From a virus, in the IMG/VR virus record IMGVR_UViG_3300027687_000045, positions 1 through 29,929 of that record: a stretch of DNA of 29,929 nucleotides; one strand, 5' to 3'. The notes beneath the pieces are model-generated. The model did not search any database. It was given only the letters and a program-made list of their open reading frames with translations, and had not been told where the DNA came from. Shown in pieces: positions 28,571 to 29,929 of the stretch. The position numbers and the translations under genes are program-made. Within the stretch, counting starts at the first letter, position 1, and every line of letters begins with the position of its first letter.

Positions 28571-28767
28571 ATATTAACGATAAAATAAACGATGCACTAT
28601 GTGACTTGTATGATGTGAAAAAAACATTGCACTATACAAGAGACAGATACGAAGACATGAGGGTAATTGATTTACCTAAAGATAGTGATGGAACAGAGTT
28701 TACAATCAGAGATTGTTTAGAAAATACTATTTCTATCTTAGAGCAATTAAGGGAGAGTAAACAATGA
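28567..28767 (+). CDS. 66-aa helical protein
   Basis: ATG 28567 overlaps the previous stop as ATGA, with AAGGAAAG upstream. The product is helical: MNINDKINDALCDLYDVKKT, then LHYTRDRYEDMRVIDLP and a C-terminal helix CLENTISILEQLRESKQ. Charged helices around a short Asp/Gly loop (KDSDGTEF) suggest a helical hairpin. No family is recognised. Confidence 0.75.
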   Translation: MNINDKINDALCDLYDVKKTLHYTRDRYEDMRVIDLPKDSDGTEFTIRDCLENTISILEQLRESKQ

Positions 28768-28919
28768 CTAAAGAACAATTTATAAAAGAAATATTTGAGA
28801 TAGCATTTGGAGAAACAAAGCTGACTCAAGAACTGTTAGATGAAAAAGATTATCAAACAGTTGCAGATAAGATAATGGAGTATTCAGATAATGCTCTTAA
28901 ATGGGAGGAGGGTGAGTAA
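28764..28919 (+). CDS. 51-aa acidic helical protein
   Basis: ATG 28764 overlaps the previous stop as ATGA (ribosome site GGGAGAG) and its TAA overlaps the next ATG as TAATG. The product MTKEQFIKEIFEIAFGE, then TKLTQELLDEKDYQTVADKI and MEYSDNALKWEEGE is acidic and helical. No function can be given. Confidence 0.72.
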   Translation: MTKEQFIKEIFEIAFGETKLTQELLDEKDYQTVADKIMEYSDNALKWEEGE

Positions 28920-29098
28920 TGAAGATATACGGATACGATTTAGTAGAGGGAACAAAGTTTGAGATGTCTATAGAAGAACTTTGTAGGATAAATAACTGCG
29001 AGGATGGTCTGAATAGTAATTGTTATATCTACACTACAGAGGAAGATAGAGATTTACATTTAAGCCAAGTAGGGAAACTCAAGTTAGAAAGTATGTGA
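28919..29098 (+). CDS. 59-aa protein of unknown function
   Basis: ATG 28919 overlaps the previous TAA, with GGGAGGAGG just upstream. The product is MKIYGYDLVEGTKFEMSIEE, then LCRINNCEDGLNSNCYIY and TTEEDRDLHLSQVGKLKLES. Three Cys lie in the middle. The FEMSIEELCRINNC part looks like a short helix joined to a strand (YIYTTEED), perhaps a degenerate helix-turn-helix. It is the last gene before element E6. Confidence 0.72.
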   Translation: MKIYGYDLVEGTKFEMSIEELCRINNCEDGLNSNCYIYTTEEDRDLHLSQVGKLKLESM

Positions 29099-29109
29099 AT
29101 AAGTTAAGC

Positions 29110-29175
29110 AGAAGTGGTTGACCCACTTCTACTTCACTTGTGTGAAGTTTTATTAACAATATAAAAGGAGCGAAT
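29110..29175 (+). promoter_or_regulatory. Double-hairpin element E6 (unrelated sequence, same layout)
   Basis: Hairpin 1 is AGAAGTGG (29110-29117) with CCACTTCT (29123-29130), 5-nt loop. Hairpin 2 is ACTTCAC (29131-29137) with GTGAAGT (29142-29148), loop TTGT, with no spacer between. TTTTATTAACAA, the site AAAAGGAGCG and ATG 29176 follow. It resembles a terminator for the upstream unit with the second hairpin in the leader of the next. Confidence 0.8.
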
Positions 29176-29484
29176 ATGAAGAAACCTTATAAGAGAAATG
29201 TCGATAAGATTGTATCGATACTAAAGCAACTGCGTTATGACAACAGAGTTGCAAATGCTATAGTGAAACCTTTTAAGTTAAAATTAATTGACTTACTAGG
29301 TGGTCAAGAAAAATTAACTGTAGATGGAAGTATTGGAAGTTTAAGTATACAAAAAATTTCTAAGCCTATGGTTGATATGGATTTATTAAAAGCAAATCCT
29401 ATTCATTATAAAAAGTATATTAAATATCAGACTCAATACAGATTAACGTCTAAAGAGTTTGATATTATAATGGAGGTAGCATAA
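29176..29484 (+). CDS. 102-aa basic protein of unknown function
   Basis: ATG 29176 follows AAAAGGAGCG. The product MKKPYKRNVDKIVSILKQLR, YDNRVANAIVKPFKLKLIDL, LGGQEKLTVDGSIGSLSIQK ends with KYQTQYRLTSKEFDIIMEVA. The N-terminal helix, the basic strand-like middle and the C-terminal segment suggest a small alpha/beta protein, possibly nucleic-acid binding given its charge. It overlaps the next gene as TAATG. No family is recognised. Confidence 0.78.
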   Translation: MKKPYKRNVDKIVSILKQLRYDNRVANAIVKPFKLKLIDLLGGQEKLTVDGSIGSLSIQKISKPMVDMDLLKANPIHYKKYIKYQTQYRLTSKEFDIIMEVA

Positions 29485-29723
29485 TGGATGACACTCTAAT
29501 CACTACAAAATTAATTACCAAAGATTTTTGGAAAATTTTGAAGTCAGCAAAAGATTTAGAAACATTCAAAGTTAATTCTATTGTTAAAGAAAAAGATAAA
29601 GAGTTTATTTTTATTTTAGATAAACTTATGAATAAATGTGGGTGGCACAACTACCCACTTTATCCAAATAATATTTATATTGATGAATGGGAAAGTTCAC
29701 CAATTATTAAAGAAGAAGTTTAA
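29484..29723 (+). CDS. 79-aa protein of unknown function
   Basis: ATG 29484 overlaps the previous stop. The product MDDTLITTKLITKDFWKILK, then SAKDLETFKVNSIVKEKDKE, FIFILDKLMNKCGWHNYPLY and PNNIYIDEWESSPIIKEE is a mix of helix and strands, with a GWHNYPLY aromatic patch. It is the last complete gene in the window, followed at 40 nt by an intrinsic terminator. Confidence 0.78.
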   Translation: MDDTLITTKLITKDFWKILKSAKDLETFKVNSIVKEKDKEFIFILDKLMNKCGWHNYPLYPNNIYIDEWESSPIIKEEV

Positions 29724-29763
29724 AATAATAACTTAGAAAAATAAATCATAACAATTGATACAT

Positions 29764-29797
29764 GGGATACTGGATGCAATCCAGTGTCCCTTTTTTT
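29764..29797 (+). terminator. Intrinsic terminator of the rightward operon
   Basis: GGGATACTGGAT (29764-29775) pairs with ATCCAGTGTCCC (29779-29790), 12 bp with one G-U pair and a 3-nt loop, followed by seven T and later another T8. This is a strong Rho-independent terminator, marking the end of the rightward unit that began near 25411. Confidence 0.9.
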
Positions 29798-29882
29798 ATG
29801 TCTTTTTTTTACAGAGTTATAATTATCTATTTTTATTTGATGATAGTCTTATGATAGTATGGTCATGATATACGCGACTTTT

Positions 29883-29929
29883 TGATAGGGCAGATTTTCT
29901 GCCCTATTATCAACATTTAATTGATGTTT
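29883..29929 (+). promoter_or_regulatory. Double-hairpin-like element E7 at the window end
   Basis: ATAGGGCAGA (29885-29894) pairs with TCTGCCCTAT (29898-29907), 10 bp and a 3-nt loop. A second weaker hairpin AACAT (29912-29916) with ATGTT (29924-29928) follows, and the window ends there. Arrangement is like E5 and E6, so a further gene probably begins just beyond the window. Upstream, ATGATAGT occurs twice, 11 nt apart (29840 and 29851). Confidence 0.55.

Overview
The window is an AT-rich piece of a tailed-phage (caudovirus) genome. Gene content (large terminase, an 816-residue portal, HK97-type capsid, co-chaperonin-like protein, many short fibre genes) together with low GC suggests a marine phage infecting an AT-rich bacterium such as SAR11. 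That host guess is inference: no tRNA, integrase or host gene is visible to confirm it. No DNA or RNA polymerase, repressor or integrase lies in the window, so lifestyle cannot be settled here.

Layout. From 1 to about 23.0 kb all genes run leftward (minus strand) and form the packaging and virion cluster. In transcription order these are: a small unknown gene, TerL, a T4-type lysozyme, three small basic proteins, portal, two more small basic or hydrophobic proteins, a 62-aa protein, a GroES-like protein, scaffold, a 155-aa protein, a decoration-type protein, major capsid protein, further virion proteins, an adaptor, a glycosyltransferase, a second adaptor, then a long fibre block (7.4 to 1.3 kb) ending in small membrane or secreted proteins that may belong to lysis. 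TerL through the 160-aa gene after portal are joined by 1-nt TAATG stop/start overlaps. From 23.0 to 23.8 kb there is an 815-nt gene-poor stretch with a long inverted repeat and a promoter-like site, followed by one rightward gene. A second leftward operon (25.07 to 24.09 kb) holds a TerS-like protein and three tiny cysteine-rich proteins, again joined by overlaps. From 25.6 kb to the end everything runs rightward: small accessory or early-type genes around a DUF932-like protein.

The most unusual feature is in the rightward block. Nearly every junction between its transcriptional modules carries two tandem hairpins directly before the Shine-Dalgarno sequence. Four copies (before 25607, 25965, 26677 and 26982) are clearly homologous and show compensatory changes in both stems. 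Two or three more (before 27947, before 29176, and at the window end) keep the architecture with unrelated sequence. All other junctions in this block are overlaps or very short. These look like modular 5'-UTR or intergenic RNA cassettes, comparable in concept to the stem-loop cassettes of T4-type phages but, as far as I can judge, a distinct family.

Other points of interest are the nested Cys-rich miniproteins downstream of TerS, a shared C-terminal peptide on four lysine-rich proteins around the portal gene, a phage GroES-like protein inside the head operon, and signs of recent duplication in the fibre block.
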